From the NCBI GenBank assembly GCA_020161365.1, contig JAIUNU010000003.1, positions 62,001 through 126,000 on the forward strand: a DNA stretch of 64,000 nt, in the 5' to 3' direction. Under the pieces are notes generated by a model. It was given only the letters and a program-made list of their open reading frames with translations. It did not search any database and was not told the origin of the DNA. The translations under genes and the position numbers were made by a program. Shown piece by piece: positions 55,679 to 64,000 of the stretch. The stretch comes from Pseudomonadota bacterium. GTDB lineage: Bacteria; Pseudomonadota; Alphaproteobacteria; Caulobacterales; Caulobacteraceae. Numbering within the stretch: the stretch's first letter is position 1; every line of letters starts with the position of its first letter.

Positions 55679-55996
55679 GAGGCGATATGTCGCGTAACTT
55701 GGTTTCCGAACCGTTTCCCGCCCCGCCCTCCATCCACAGCTTGAGGCGGTTTTCCCCCGGTTTGGGGGCCGGCGGGACGACTGACGCCGCGCCCCCTCCG
55801 TCTCGCCGCGTATCCGCGTCGAGCCACCTCCCCCGCAAAACGCGGGAGGTGTCGCGCGGCGCAGCCGCGTGACGAAGGGGGGGGGGGGGGGGCCCCCCCC
55901 CACCACCCCCACCCCCACGGGCCCCCAGCCCCGCCCCCAGAAACCCAAAAAGCTTCAGCAAAAACCCCAATTTGTGGGTCGATTGTTTCACTTGAA
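55679..55996. other. Non-coding stretch with truncated repeat and G16C9 homopolymer junction
   Basis: 55826-55850 forms ACCTCCC...GGGAGGT, the start of a family B repeat. The repeat breaks at 55877 into sixteen G (55877-55892) and nine C (55893-55901), then C-rich sequence until about 55935. After that the composition drops sharply in GC. A homopolymer run this long at a compositional break is unusual and could be an assembly join. Confidence 0.7.
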
Positions 55997-57307
55997 GTGG
56001 ATTACATAAACTCGAACCTTACAAGGGGAACAGACCTAAGCCGCCTAGTGCAGCTAAAGTCCAATGCTGGACTATGTCACGCCGGCGTAAAGCCATACTC
56101 GAGGGGCCTTCATATCGACGGAAAGACTCGCGACTTCCCGTTTCCGAAACAGGATGACCGCGAGAAATTTGCACCACAAATAATGAATGGGCACGACGTT
56201 GGACAATCTTGGCGAGGATTTTACGCCCTTGATTTGAATAAATTTTCTGAAATAGAACTTAGAACGATAATGCCATCCGTCTATTCTTATATTTTAGAGC
56301 ATGTGAAGCCAACACGCGAGAAAGAAAGAAATCCGAGACTTCGAGAGGCATACTGGAAGTTCGAGGCCAATCGAGATGCCCTTCGCGACGCGATTTCGAA
56401 CTCTGATCGGTACACCGTCACGCTTGAAAATTCTCCACAGAGATACTTCACATTTCTCCCCTCTGAGGTGCTTCCCGATCAGAAATTACGTGTTGTTTGC
56501 AGCGACGATCCGCTGCTCCTCGCCATTCTAGGTGGCCGGATGCACACTGTGTTCGCCGTAAACGTCGGAGGGCGCGCCGGGAAAGCGAACACACCAGTGT
56601 ACAACACCGACTGCTTTGCGACCTTCCCCTTCCCCGACCCGCCGGAGGCGATCAAAGCCCGCCTGCGCGCGCTCGGCGAGGAACTCGACGCCACGCGCAA
56701 GACCGTGCTGGCCGAGAACGACGACCTGACCCTGACCGGGCTCTACAACCTGCTGGAAAAGGTCCGCGCCGGCGCCGAGCTGACGCCGGTCGAGCAGGAC
56801 CAGAAGACGCGCGGCCGGGTGCTGATCCTCAAGGAGCTGCACGACCAGATCGACGCGGCGACGGCGGACGCCTACGGCTGGCCGCGCGACCTGACCGACG
56901 AGCAGATCCTGGAGCGGCTGGTGGCCCTGAACGCCGAGCGGGCACGCGAGGAGGCGGCCGGCCAGGTGCGCTGGCTGCGGCCCGACTACCAGATCCCCCG
57001 CTTCGCCAAGGGCGCGGCCGCCAAGAGCGGCGAGCTGGACTTGGGCGAGGCCCCGGCCGAGGCCGCCGACGACCTGCTGGACTTCCCCAAGGACGCCGCC
57101 GACCGCCCGCCGGCCGTGCTGGCCGCCCTGGAGGCCGCCGGCGAGCCGCTGGACGTCACGGCCCTGGCCCAACGCTTCAAGAAGGGCGGCAAGCGCATCG
57201 AGCAGGCCGTCATCAAGGCCCTGGCCAGCCTGGTCCGCTGGGGCCACGTCACCGCCCTGCCCGGCGACCGCTATGTCGGCCGCTCGCAGCGTAAGGAAGC
57301 GGCTTAA
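55997..57307 (+). CDS. MmeI-like DNA methyltransferase/restriction enzyme, C-terminal part, 5' truncated
   Basis: 436 residues to the first ATG after the junction; the family is normally about 900 or more, with SAM-binding NPPY motif, target recognition domain and C-terminal domain. No methyltransferase catalytic motif is in the visible part. LLAILGGRMHTVFAVNVGG, then YNTDCFATFPFPDPPEAIKARLRALGEELDATRK, is the C-terminal MmeI pattern. The first 600 bases (to about 56610) are visibly AT-richer and the rest has normal high GC. It looks like the tail of an imported or recombined gene whose front is missing. Upstream, the frame stays open only a short way before the C-rich run. Function as it stands is doubtful. 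Confidence 0.75.
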   Translation: MDYINSNLTRGTDLSRLVQLKSNAGLCHAGVKPYSRGLHIDGKTRDFPFPKQDDREKFAPQIMNGHDVGQSWRGFYALDLNKFSEIELRTIMPSVYSYILEHVKPTREKERNPRLREAYWKFEANRDALRDAISNSDRYTVTLENSPQRYFTFLPSEVLPDQKLRVVCSDDPLLLAILGGRMHTVFAVNVGGRAGKANTPVYNTDCFATFPFPDPPEAIKARLRALGEELDATRKTVLAENDDLTLTGLYNLLEKVRAGAELTPVEQDQKTRGRVLILKELHDQIDAATADAYGWPRDLTDEQILERLVALNAERAREEAAGQVRWLRPDYQIPRFAKGAAAKSGELDLGEAPAEAADDLLDFPKDAADRPPAVLAALEAAGEPLDVTALAQRFKKGGKRIEQAVIKALASLVRWGHVTALPGDRYVGRSQRKEAA

Positions 57308-57326
57308 CCATAACAGCGTTCTCTCG

Positions 57327-57351
57327 GGAACCTCCCCCGCTTCGGCTCGTT
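57327..57351 (+). promoter_or_regulatory. EcfG (SigT)-type promoter for the sigma factor gene
   Basis: GGAAC (57327-57331) and CGTT (57348-57351) are separated by 16 bp, the consensus of alphaproteobacterial general-stress promoters. It lies 33 bp before the start of the sigma gene. Confidence 0.85.
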
Positions 57352-57384
57352 GTAGAGCTCGAGATATTGTCGAGGGAGGCCCCC

Positions 57385-57954
57385 ATGGACCTGCAGACCC
57401 AAAAGACCTTCGAGCGCGATCTGGTCGCCTTGATCCCGCACCTGCGCGCGTTCGCGCGCTCGCTGTGCGGCAATCCGGCGATGGCCGACGATCTGGCGCA
57501 GGAGGCCGTGGCCAAGGCCTGGGCCAGCCGGGCCAGCTTCACCATGGGCACCAACATGAAGGCCTGGACCTTCATGATCCTGCGCAACCAGTTCTATTCC
57601 GACAAGCGCCGCAGCTGGCGCTCGGTGGCGCTGGACCAGGAGATGGCCGAGCGCACCCTGGTGGCCAACACCAATTTCGACGGCGCCATCGCCCTGGACG
57701 ACCTGCGCCAGGCGATGATGATGCTGCCCGAGAACCAGCGCGAGGCGCTGATCCTGATCGGCGCCGGCGGCTTCTCGTATGAAGAGGCCGCCGAGATGAT
57801 CGGCGTCGCCGTCGGCACGGTGAAGAGCCGCGTCAGCCGCGCCCGCGCCGAGCTGGTCAATCTGTTCGAAAGCGGCGACTACGTCCGCGACGGCAAGCCC
57901 GCCGGCGAAGCCATGGCCTCGATGCTGCGCACGCTGGAGCAGTTGGCGGCTTAG
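57385..57954 (+). CDS. sigU: EcfG-type ECF sigma factor, SigU-like
   Basis: 189 residues from ATG 57385 (GAGGGAGG before it). Region 2: ALIPHLRAFARSLCGNPAMADDLAQEAVAKAWASR; region 4: LPENQREALILIGAGGFSYEEAAEMIGVAVGTVKSRVSRAR. Both are almost the EcfG pattern. No nepR or phyR neighbour, so this is not the main EcfG (sigT) but a paralogue driven by it, as SigU is in Caulobacter. It probably broadens the stress response. Identity as sigU is by promoter and sequence resemblance. Confidence 0.75.
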   Translation: MDLQTQKTFERDLVALIPHLRAFARSLCGNPAMADDLAQEAVAKAWASRASFTMGTNMKAWTFMILRNQFYSDKRRSWRSVALDQEMAERTLVANTNFDGAIALDDLRQAMMMLPENQREALILIGAGGFSYEEAAEMIGVAVGTVKSRVSRARAELVNLFESGDYVRDGKPAGEAMASMLRTLEQLAA

Positions 57955-57983
57955 GGCTCAAGCGCCCCCACTTAAAATTCCTG

Positions 57984-58088
57984 TGTCATCCCGGGCGGCG
58001 AAGCCGACCCGGGACCCAGGAGCGGCGCGCTCTGAATCTCGTCACCCCCTGGGTCCCGGATAAGCGCTGCGCGCTTTCCGGGATGACA
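57984..58088. repeat. Nested palindromic intergenic repeat (family A, copy 2)
   Basis: Outer TGTCATCCCGG/CCGGGATGACA and inner CCGGGACCCAG/CTGGGTCCCGG arms as in the copy at 20704-20817, with a different middle. Between convergent sigU and kynU genes. Confidence 0.8.
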
Positions 58089-58102
58089 CGGCATTTGTGT
58101 CC

Positions 58103-59263
58103 CTACAGCCCCGCACACGCCTCGCAAAACGCCGCGACATCCGCCTCGTCGTGGTAGGCTGACAGCCCCACCCGCAGCACGTCGTCACGCACGTCGACCA
58201 CTGCGCCCTTGGCCGCCAGCGCGTGTTTCCAGGCGTTGGCGCTGGCGTGGCGCAGGGCCAGGAAACGGGCCTGCGGGCCATTGCCCGGCGGGTTCAGCAC
58301 CACCGCTTCGCGCAAGGGCCCCGCCTCGCCAGCCGCGATCTTGTCCAGCAAGCGCACCTGCAGCGCCCGCGCGTGGGCGGCGACGGACGCCGTGGTGAGG
58401 CCCTCGGCCTCCAGCATCCGCCCTGCCGCGACGAAGCGATAGAGGCCCGACGGATCGAAGGTCGCGCCCATGAAGCGCCCGGCGTCGCTGACATAGCCGA
58501 CCCCGCCGGGCGGCCCTTCCAGGTCACCGAACTCGGCGTACCAGCCGGTCTGCACCGGGCGCGGGCCAAAGCCGGGTGGGGCGTGCAGGAACGCCGCCCC
58601 CTCCCCCGCCATCGCGTACTTGTAGCCGCCCGACACGTAGAACAGCCGATCCGCGACGCTCGAGAGGTCGGTCGGCACGGCGCGGAAGCCGTGATAGCCG
58701 TCGACCACCACCCACGGCCCCTGCGGGCGCGCAAGCGCGGCCAGCTCCCACACGCGATCGAAGACGAAGCCGGTCTTGAAGAACACGTGGCTGACGAAGA
58801 TCAGGTCGTGATCGCCGGTCCACGCGGCGGCCGGGAACCGCTCGGCGAAGTCGGGCGCCTCGGCGTCGATGAGGGTCAGGGTGATCTCGCCGGATTCGAC
58901 CCAGCGCTGGGCCTGGCGGCGGAACGAGTGGAACTCGCCGTTGGTCGACAGCACCCGCAACGGGCGCGGCCGCTCGATCGCCGAGACCAGCGTCGCCAGC
59001 AGGAGATGGGTGTTGGGCGCGAAGACCACCGTTTCGCTGGACGGCAGATCCAGCTCGCGCGCCACAAGGCCCTGCGCCGCCGGATAGACCTGGCCCAGCG
59101 CCTTGTCCCACTTGTGGTCGGCGAGGACCGCGGCGTCCTCCCAGGCCTCGATCTGGGCGGCCAGCGTCACGTCCGGCCACAGGTGGTGGCTGTGGGCGGC
59201 CATGTGCAGGCGCCCCGGGGCGGCGGACAGGGCGCGCGAGAACAGGTCCTTGCGCGCGGCCAT
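58103..59263 (-). CDS. kynU: Kynureninase / class V aminotransferase
   Basis: 386 residues from ATG 59263. PLP-binding region includes WVVVDGYHGFRA (Asp) and YVSGGYKYAMAGEG (Lys). With kynA immediately upstream (its stop shares one base with this start) the reaction kynurenine to anthranilate and alanine is likely. Sequence is somewhat divergent from classical KynU, so a broader class V aminotransferase is possible. Confidence 0.82.
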   Translation of the reverse strand: MAARKDLFSRALSAAPGRLHMAAHSHHLWPDVTLAAQIEAWEDAAVLADHKWDKALGQVYPAAQGLVARELDLPSSETVVFAPNTHLLLATLVSAIERPRPLRVLSTNGEFHSFRRQAQRWVESGEITLTLIDAEAPDFAERFPAAAWTGDHDLIFVSHVFFKTGFVFDRVWELAALARPQGPWVVVDGYHGFRAVPTDLSSVADRLFYVSGGYKYAMAGEGAAFLHAPPGFGPRPVQTGWYAEFGDLEGPPGGVGYVSDAGRFMGATFDPSGLYRFVAAGRMLEAEGLTTASVAAHARALQVRLLDKIAAGEAGPLREAVVLNPPGNGPQARFLALRHASANAWKHALAAKGAVVDVRDDVLRVGLSAYHDEADVAAFCEACAGL

Positions 59264-60054
59264 CAGAGCTTGGTCCTCAGCGACCACAGCTCGGGGAAGG
59301 CGCGGCGGCGCAGGGTGCTGGCCAGGTAGCCGACCCCGTCAGTGCCGCCGGTGCCCGGGCGCCCGCCGATGATCCGCTCGACGGTCAGCACGTGCTTGTG
59401 GCGCCAGGTGACCAGGGCGTCGTCCAGATCGACCAGCTTCTCGGCCAATTGATAGAGCTCCCAGTAGCGCTTGGGGTCGCGATAGACCTCCAGCCACGCG
59501 GCCTCGACTTCGGGTGAGGGAACATAGGTCTGGCTGAAGTCGCGGTGCAAGGCGCTGTCGGGCACGGTCAGGCCGTGGCGCGGCAGCTGGGCGATGGCCA
59601 CGTCGTACAGGCTGGGCGACTCCAGCGCCGCCTTCAGCATCGCCAGGGCCTCGGGCCGCTCGGTATGGAACTTGAGGAAGCTCTGGTCCTTCAGGCCCAG
59701 CAGGTACTCCAGCGCCCGGAACTGGTGCGACTGGAAGCCCGAGCTCGTACCCAGGTCATCGCGGAAGCTGAGGTAGTCGGCCGGGGTCATGGTCGCCAGC
59801 ACGTCCCAGGACAGGGTCATCACCGTCTGGATCCGCGAGACCCGCGCCAGGGCCTTGTAGGCCGGCTCGACGTCGCCGCCGGCGATCAGCTTCATGGCCA
59901 GGGCGACCTCGTGGAGGATCTCCTTGAGCCACAGCTCCTTGGTCTGGTGGATGACGATGAACAGCAGTTCGTCGTGCCGGTCGCTCAGCGGCTTCTGGGC
60001 CGAGAGCAGTTCGTCGAGCGCGAGGTATCGCGCGTAGGTCATGTCTTGCGCCAT
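59263..60054 (-). CDS. kynA: Tryptophan 2,3-dioxygenase
   Basis: 263 residues, normal for bacterial TDO. TYARYLALDELLSAQKPLSDRHDELLFIVIHQTKELWLKEILHE and FQSHQFRALEYLLGLKD contain the heme His and substrate residues. First step of the kynurenine route; heme dioxygenase in the cytosol. Forms an operon with kynU and is divergent from an Lrp/AsnC regulator. Confidence 0.96.
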   Translation of the reverse strand: MAQDMTYARYLALDELLSAQKPLSDRHDELLFIVIHQTKELWLKEILHEVALAMKLIAGGDVEPAYKALARVSRIQTVMTLSWDVLATMTPADYLSFRDDLGTSSGFQSHQFRALEYLLGLKDQSFLKFHTERPEALAMLKAALESPSLYDVAIAQLPRHGLTVPDSALHRDFSQTYVPSPEVEAAWLEVYRDPKRYWELYQLAEKLVDLDDALVTWRHKHVLTVERIIGGRPGTGGTDGVGYLASTLRRRAFPELWSLRTKL

Positions 60055-60087
60055 GGAGGGACCTTAGGCGGCGTTCCGGCGGACATT

Positions 60088-60156
60088 GTTCTGGTTTGCA
60101 CGCCGAGCGTCGCGCCAGCTAGAACATCGTTCTGACTTTTTGGACACTAGCAGAAC
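60088..60156. promoter_or_regulatory. Operator array between kynA and the Lrp/AsnC regulator
   Basis: AGAAC-N3-GTTCT (60121-60133) is a perfect inverted pair; a half-site GTTCT (60088-60092) and another AGAAC (60152-60156) flank it. Lrp/AsnC proteins bind several such sites cooperatively. The region serves both divergent genes. Confidence 0.65.
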
Positions 60157-60157
60157 G

Positions 60158-60616
60158 ATGACCACTCTGAGCCGCACAGATCTCTCCATCCTCCGCATCC
60201 TGGAGGCGGACGCCCGCATCTCGTTCGCCGCCCTGGCCGAGCGGGTGGGGCTGTCGAAGTCGCCGTGTTGGTCGCGCGTGCAGGCGCTGGAGAAGCAGGG
60301 CGTCATCACCGGCTACCACGCCCGTCTCGACGCCAAGGCGCTGGGCAAGGGGCTGACGGTCTACGCCCTGGCCACCGTGGAGTTCGCCCGCTACGAAGCC
60401 TTCGAGGCGGCCGTCACGCGCCATCCGGCCATCACCGACTGCTACTCCACGGCCGGGGCGGGCGACTACCTGCTGCGTATCGTCGCGGCCGACGTCGAGG
60501 ACCTCGACCAGCTGCTGCGCAAGGAGCTGAGCCAGATGCCGGGCGTGCAGCGCTACACCACCACCGTCTGCATGAAGGCGATCAAGGAAGGCGGGATGGT
60601 GACGGCGGGGCTGTGA
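60158..60616 (+). CDS. Lrp/AsnC family regulator, KynR-like
   Basis: 152 residues from ATG 60158. Helix-turn-helix ILRILEADARISFAALAERVGLSKSPCWSRVQALEKQGVITGY and a RAM ligand domain with ATVEFARYEAFEAAVTRHPAITDCYSTAGAGDYLLRIVAAD. Placement beside kynA suggests that it senses kynurenine or tryptophan and activates kynAU (KynR-type). Confidence 0.92.
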   Translation: MTTLSRTDLSILRILEADARISFAALAERVGLSKSPCWSRVQALEKQGVITGYHARLDAKALGKGLTVYALATVEFARYEAFEAAVTRHPAITDCYSTAGAGDYLLRIVAADVEDLDQLLRKELSQMPGVQRYTTTVCMKAIKEGGMVTAGL

Positions 60617-60721
60617 GCCCTGCCGCTCAACGGAAGGCACGGCCGCACCGCCTTTTTCCCGTGAGCAGGCACGATCAAGACGCAAGTGCATCTGAGACAT
60701 TACACCTGCCCCAACCAATAA

Positions 60722-60735
60722 TTGATCTGGATCAA
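60722..60735. promoter_or_regulatory. Perfect FixK/FNR box
   Basis: TTGATCTGGATCAA is a match to the FNR/FixK consensus TTGAT-N4-ATCAA. It is centred 140 bp before the chemoreceptor start, and no other start is in between, suggesting low-oxygen control of the chemoreceptor. Confidence 0.75.
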
Positions 60736-60868
60736 CAGAAAACCTGGAGGCGCGTCGTTACCGATAATGAGTTTTCGACCGCTCCAGCCGTTATGGGCTC
60801 CTTAACATCGGGCGACCGATACGAACTCGGATAACAAGACTTTCGACATCAGATGGGTCACGCCAGCC

Positions 60869-62758
60869 ATGTCCGCAGACAACGCTGAGATGCAAACGTT
60901 TTCGTCTCGCAAGCTGGAGCGCTTCATCACGATGATGATCGGCGGCTTGAGCGCCTTCTGTGTGTTGGCTGTTTTGGGCGCGACCGGCTTCACCGAGGTG
61001 CAGAGGCGAGATCGCGTCGTCGAGGGCGCTCGCGACGAGCGCGTCAACAGCCAAACGCTTGAGCTCGCGGTTGTGACCAAGAACATCCAGCTGGAGATTG
61101 TTCAGGTCCAACAATTCCTGACGGACGTCTCCGCGACCCGAGGCCTCAATGGGTTGGACGACGGCTGGGATGAAGCGGCCAAGAACGCCGAAGAGTTCAA
61201 GACGAACGTCGCGCGCGCGAAGACATTGGCCGAAGCGCTGGAAGCGCCTGAATTGAAGACGGCGTTCGAAGAGGTCGAGGCCGCCTTCCCGGCCTACTAC
61301 CAGACTGGCCAGAAGATGGCGCGGGGCTATGTCGACAGCGGCACCGACGCCGGCAACGCCCTGATGGGCGAGTTCGACGCCACCAGTGTCACGCTTGCGG
61401 GCAAGATGGAGGCGGCCATCGCGGCGATGGACAAGCTGGACCAGGCGCAAGCGGCGCTGGACGCCGCGCACGAGAAATCTTTGGCCGATCAGCAGATCCT
61501 GGCCGTAATCGCTGGACTGCTTGTCGCGATTATCGCCTGCGCGATCGGCGCGACAGCGATCGTCATGACCCGTACGCGCCTGCTGCGCCCGCTCGGCGTG
61601 ATCGGCGCCTATATGGGCCGACTGGCGGACGGCGACTACGAACAGGAGCCCCCCTTCCGCCACCGCAAGGATGAGTTGGGAGCGATGGCGCGCACCATCG
61701 TAACCTTCCGCAACGCCGCCCTTGAACGTCGAACTGCCCGCGTTGAACAGGAGTCGGCCCGCGACGCCATGGACGCCGAGCGCCGCGCCAACGACCAGGA
61801 GCGCCGGCGCGCCGACGCCGAGCGCCAGACGGTGGTCAGCGAGCTGGCCGCAGCCCTGAACCGACTCTCGGAAGGCGACCTGACCGCCTCGATCACCAAG
61901 TCGTTCCCGGCCGACTACGAGGAACTGCGCACCGACTTCAACGCTGCGGTCGCCCGCCTGTCGCGAACGCTCGCCGCCATCGCCCACGGCGCACGCAACA
62001 TGCGCGCCAGTTCCGAGGAGATCGCCTCGGCGGCCGACGACCTGTCGCGTCGCACAGAACAGCAGGCCGCCAGCCTGGAAGAAACCGCCGCCGCCCTGGA
62101 TCAGATCGCCGCCACCGTTGGTCGCGCCACCGACGGCGCCCGTGAAGCGGCCGCCGTGGTCAGCCAGGCCAAGGCCCAGGCCGAGACCTCCGGCGAGGTC
62201 GTCGAGCGCGCCGTCGCCGCGATGAGCGCCATCCAGCGGTCGTCGGACAAGATCGGGCAGATCATTGGCGTCATCGACGAGATCGCCTTCCAGACCAACC
62301 TTCTGGCCCTCAACGCTGGCGTGGAGGCCGCGCGCGCAGGCGAAGCCGGTCGAGGTTTCGCCGTGGTCGCCATGGAAGTGCGCGCCCTGGCGCAGCGCTC
62401 GGCCGACGCGGCCAAGGAGATCAAGACCCTGATCAGCGAGTCCGGGGCCCAGGTGGACGCCGGCGTCGACCTCGTCGGTCAGACCGGTGAGACCCTGACG
62501 CGCATCGTCGCCGAGGTCCTGCGCGTCCACACCCTGGTCAACGACATCGCGCGCTCGTCCGAAGAGCAGGCCGTCGGGCTCCGCCAGGTGAACACCGCCG
62601 TCAACCATATGGATCAGGTCACTCAGCAGAACGCGGCCATGGTGGAGCAGACCACCGCGGCCACCCATTCGCTGCGCGGCGAGGCCCTGGACCTAGCCGG
62701 CCGCGTCGGCGAGTTCCGCCTGACCAGCGAACGCGCCGGGGAGCGTGCGGCTGCCTGA
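60869..62758 (+). CDS. Methyl-accepting chemotaxis protein
   Basis: 629 residues. TM1 ([20 protein letters not shown]), a helical periplasmic domain of about 170 residues (four-helix-bundle-like, rich in Glu/Ala), TM2 ([23 protein letters not shown]), HAMP ([22 protein letters not shown]), a coiled-coil and the signalling hairpin ([39 protein letters not shown]). No CheR pentapeptide at the C-terminus. A FixK box is in its promoter region. Confidence 0.94.
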   Translation: MSADNAEMQTFSSRKLERFITMMIGGLSAFCVLAVLGATGFTEVQRRDRVVEGARDERVNSQTLELAVVTKNIQLEIVQVQQFLTDVSATRGLNGLDDGWDEAAKNAEEFKTNVARAKTLAEALEAPELKTAFEEVEAAFPAYYQTGQKMARGYVDSGTDAGNALMGEFDATSVTLAGKMEAAIAAMDKLDQAQAALDAAHEKSLADQQILAVIAGLLVAIIACAIGATAIVMTRTRLLRPLGVIGAYMGRLADGDYEQEPPFRHRKDELGAMARTIVTFRNAALERRTARVEQESARDAMDAERRANDQERRRADAERQTVVSELAAALNRLSEGDLTASITKSFPADYEELRTDFNAAVARLSRTLAAIAHGARNMRASSEEIASAADDLSRRTEQQAASLEETAAALDQIAATVGRATDGAREAAAVVSQAKAQAETSGEVVERAVAAMSAIQRSSDKIGQIIGVIDEIAFQTNLLALNAGVEAARAGEAGRGFAVVAMEVRALAQRSADAAKEIKTLISESGAQVDAGVDLVGQTGETLTRIVAEVLRVHTLVNDIARSSEEQAVGLRQVNTAVNHMDQVTQQNAAMVEQTTAATHSLRGEALDLAGRVGEFRLTSERAGERAAA

Positions 62759-62870
62759 CCCGGATTGGGGAGGTAAATCGCTGTTAAACCTGATCTTTTA
62801 CCACACCTAAGCGTCACTGTCGGACACTGGCCGCCTAGAGGACCCAGAAGGGGTCTGGAGGCGAACCACA

Positions 62871-64000
62871 ATGAACAGCCGTAACCTTCTCGTGGCGTAT
62901 AGCGTTCTGGGCCTCGCTCTGGCGGGCACCGCGAGCCCGGCTATGGCCGGTGACGCCCTGACCCTGAAGCTCGACTATGTGGCCGACGTGGCCGGTGTCG
63001 TCCGGGGCGGTACGACCCACAAGGCCCGCGTGCTCGACAACCTGAAGCTCTCCGCAGACCTGGACCTGGAGTCGGCCATGGGCTGGTCCGGCGCCACGCT
63101 TCACGTGTCGGCTCTGAACAATTCGGGCGCCACGCCCAACGACGACGCCGGCACGCTGCAGGGCGTCAACAATATCGAAGTCAGCCAGCAGCGCGCGCGC
63201 CTGTTCGAGGCCTTCGTCGAGCAGAGCTTCGCCGGCGGCCGGGGATCGGCCCTAGTGGGCCTGTACGACGTCAACAGCGAGTTCTACGCCAATGAAAGCG
63301 CCGGCCTGCTGATCGCGCCCGCCTTCGGCATCGGCTCGGAACTGGCGGCGACGGGCCCGAACGGTCCCTCGATCTTCCCCTCCACCGCCCTCTCGGCGCG
63401 CCTGCGCTGGACCACGGAAAGCGGCGGCTATGTGCAAGGCGCGGTGATCAACGCTCGCGCCGGCGTGCCGGGCGATCCGGGCGGCCCTGATTTCAGCTTC
63501 GACGACGGCATGCTGGCGATCGGCGAGGCCGGCTGGAGCGGCGCCGGCAAGGTGGCCGTCGGCGGTTGGGCCTATTCCAAGCGCCAGGACGACTGGCGCG
63601 ACGTCACCACCGCCGGCGATCCGGTCCAGCGCCGCGCCTATGGCGCCTATGTCCTGGCCGAGCGGCGGATCAAGGGCGGCGAGGACGAGCCGGGCCGCGT
63701 CACGGCCTTCGCGCGCGCCGGGATCTCCGACGGCGTCACCAGCCCCTTCCGGGGCGGCTGGCAGGCCGGGGTGCTGATCGAACAACCCGTGGCGAGCCGA
63801 CCGGCCAGCCAGGCCTCGTTCGGGATCAATCAGGCCTACCTCTCGCATCGCGAGCGCGCCAACGCGCGGGACGCGGGCATGAACCCGGGCCACACCGAGA
63901 CCGCGCTGGAAGCCACCTATGCCGACAGCTTTGGCCCCGTCACCCTGCAGCCCGACCTGCAGTACGTGATCCGGCCCTCTGGAAACCGCGACGCGCGTGA
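62871..64000 (+). CDS. OprB-like carbohydrate-selective porin, 3' end outside window
   Basis: The frame runs open from ATG 62871 to the last base, about 376 residues. A signal peptide (LLVAYSVLGLALAGTASPAMA) is followed by sequence such as LKLDYVADVAGVVRGGTTHKARVLDNLKLSADLDLESAMGWSG and ARLFEAFVEQSFAGGRGSALVGLYDVNSEFY, typical of OprB porins. Outer-membrane beta barrel for glucose and similar sugars. The last part is missing, so the full length is not known. Confidence 0.88.
   Translation, partial: MNSRNLLVAYSVLGLALAGTASPAMAGDALTLKLDYVADVAGVVRGGTTHKARVLDNLKLSADLDLESAMGWSGATLHVSALNNSGATPNDDAGTLQGVNNIEVSQQRARLFEAFVEQSFAGGRGSALVGLYDVNSEFYANESAGLLIAPAFGIGSELAATGPNGPSIFPSTALSARLRWTTESGGYVQGAVINARAGVPGDPGGPDFSFDDGMLAIGEAGWSGAGKVAVGGWAYSKRQDDWRDVTTAGDPVQRRAYGAYVLAERRIKGGEDEPGRVTAFARAGISDGVTSPFRGGWQAGVLIEQPVASRPASQASFGINQAYLSHRERANARDAGMNPGHTETALEATYADSFGPVTLQPDLQYVIRPSGNRDAR

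Noticed and set aside
60791..62668. Long open frame on the minus strand opposite the third chemoreceptor
   Set aside because: Gly/Val/Asp-rich shadow of a chemoreceptor; no ribosome site and no family.

Overview
The window is a GC-rich chromosomal segment of an alphaproteobacterium, most likely Caulobacter or a very close relative. The reasons are the codon use (third positions mostly G or C), a large TonB-dependent receptor, three soluble-domain-rich chemoreceptors, pseudaminic-acid (flagellin glycan) genes, an EcfG-type sigma factor preceded by a GGAAC-N16-CGTT promoter, and several palindromic intergenic repeat families typical of this group. No rRNA, tRNA, CRISPR array, prophage or transposase was seen. 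Both ends cut a gene: a TldD-like gene at the left and an OprB-like porin at the right.

Layout. 1-9525: one long co-directional, mostly overlapping operon with a TldD/TldE-like pair, a DUF4159 protein, a MoxR AAA+ ATPase, a DUF58 protein and three large membrane proteins. 9530-13100: a small membrane protein and a TonB-dependent receptor under a LacI-type palindromic operator. 13354-15128: a DUF1272 protein diverges from carA, whose leader looks like a transcription attenuator. 15326-22707: SDR and zinc alcohol dehydrogenase, an SdpR/SdpI-like pair, a flagellar-rod-like mini-protein, an M28 peptidase, a DUF998 membrane protein and an HPP-CBS protein. 22714-31239: dCache chemoreceptor, GST, VOC protein, a coupled hypothetical/6-TM chemoreceptor pair, greA, an ELM1-like protein and an exported hypothetical. 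31352-33313: hybrid histidine kinase. 33507-37900: cytidylyltransferase, PseG, methyltransferase, FAD oxidoreductase and WbqC, in a tight operon; pseI lies apart at 42356-43408. 38111-41540: SDR, then a sulfide-detoxification cluster (TauE-type exporter, rhodanese, ArsR regulator, divergent persulfide dioxygenase). 41615-42248: higBA. 43481-49249: two small membrane proteins, trxB, a SleB-type hydrolase, dps and a second hybrid kinase. 49254-52776: TetR with two membrane proteins, DUF393, AI-2E family transporter, 2OG oxygenase. 52826-53359: a ParD-like gene with a frameshifted parE. 53388-57954: uvrC, a standalone CZB protein, a G16C9 homopolymer junction leading into a 5'-truncated MmeI-like DNA methyltransferase, then a SigU-like sigma factor. 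58103-60616: tryptophan catabolism (kynU-kynA) with a divergent Lrp/AsnC regulator. 60869-64000: a chemoreceptor with a FixK/FNR box upstream and a sugar porin.

The most interesting items are the carA leader with mutually exclusive hairpins, the TldD/TldE-MoxR-DUF58-DUF4159 operon, the coupled hypothetical/6-TM chemoreceptor pair, FixK-type boxes ahead of two chemoreceptors, the EcfG promoter ahead of the sigU-like gene, and two places (8C tract in parE; G16C9 before the methyltransferase) where a coding frame is broken at a homopolymer and where sequence error has to be separated from biology.
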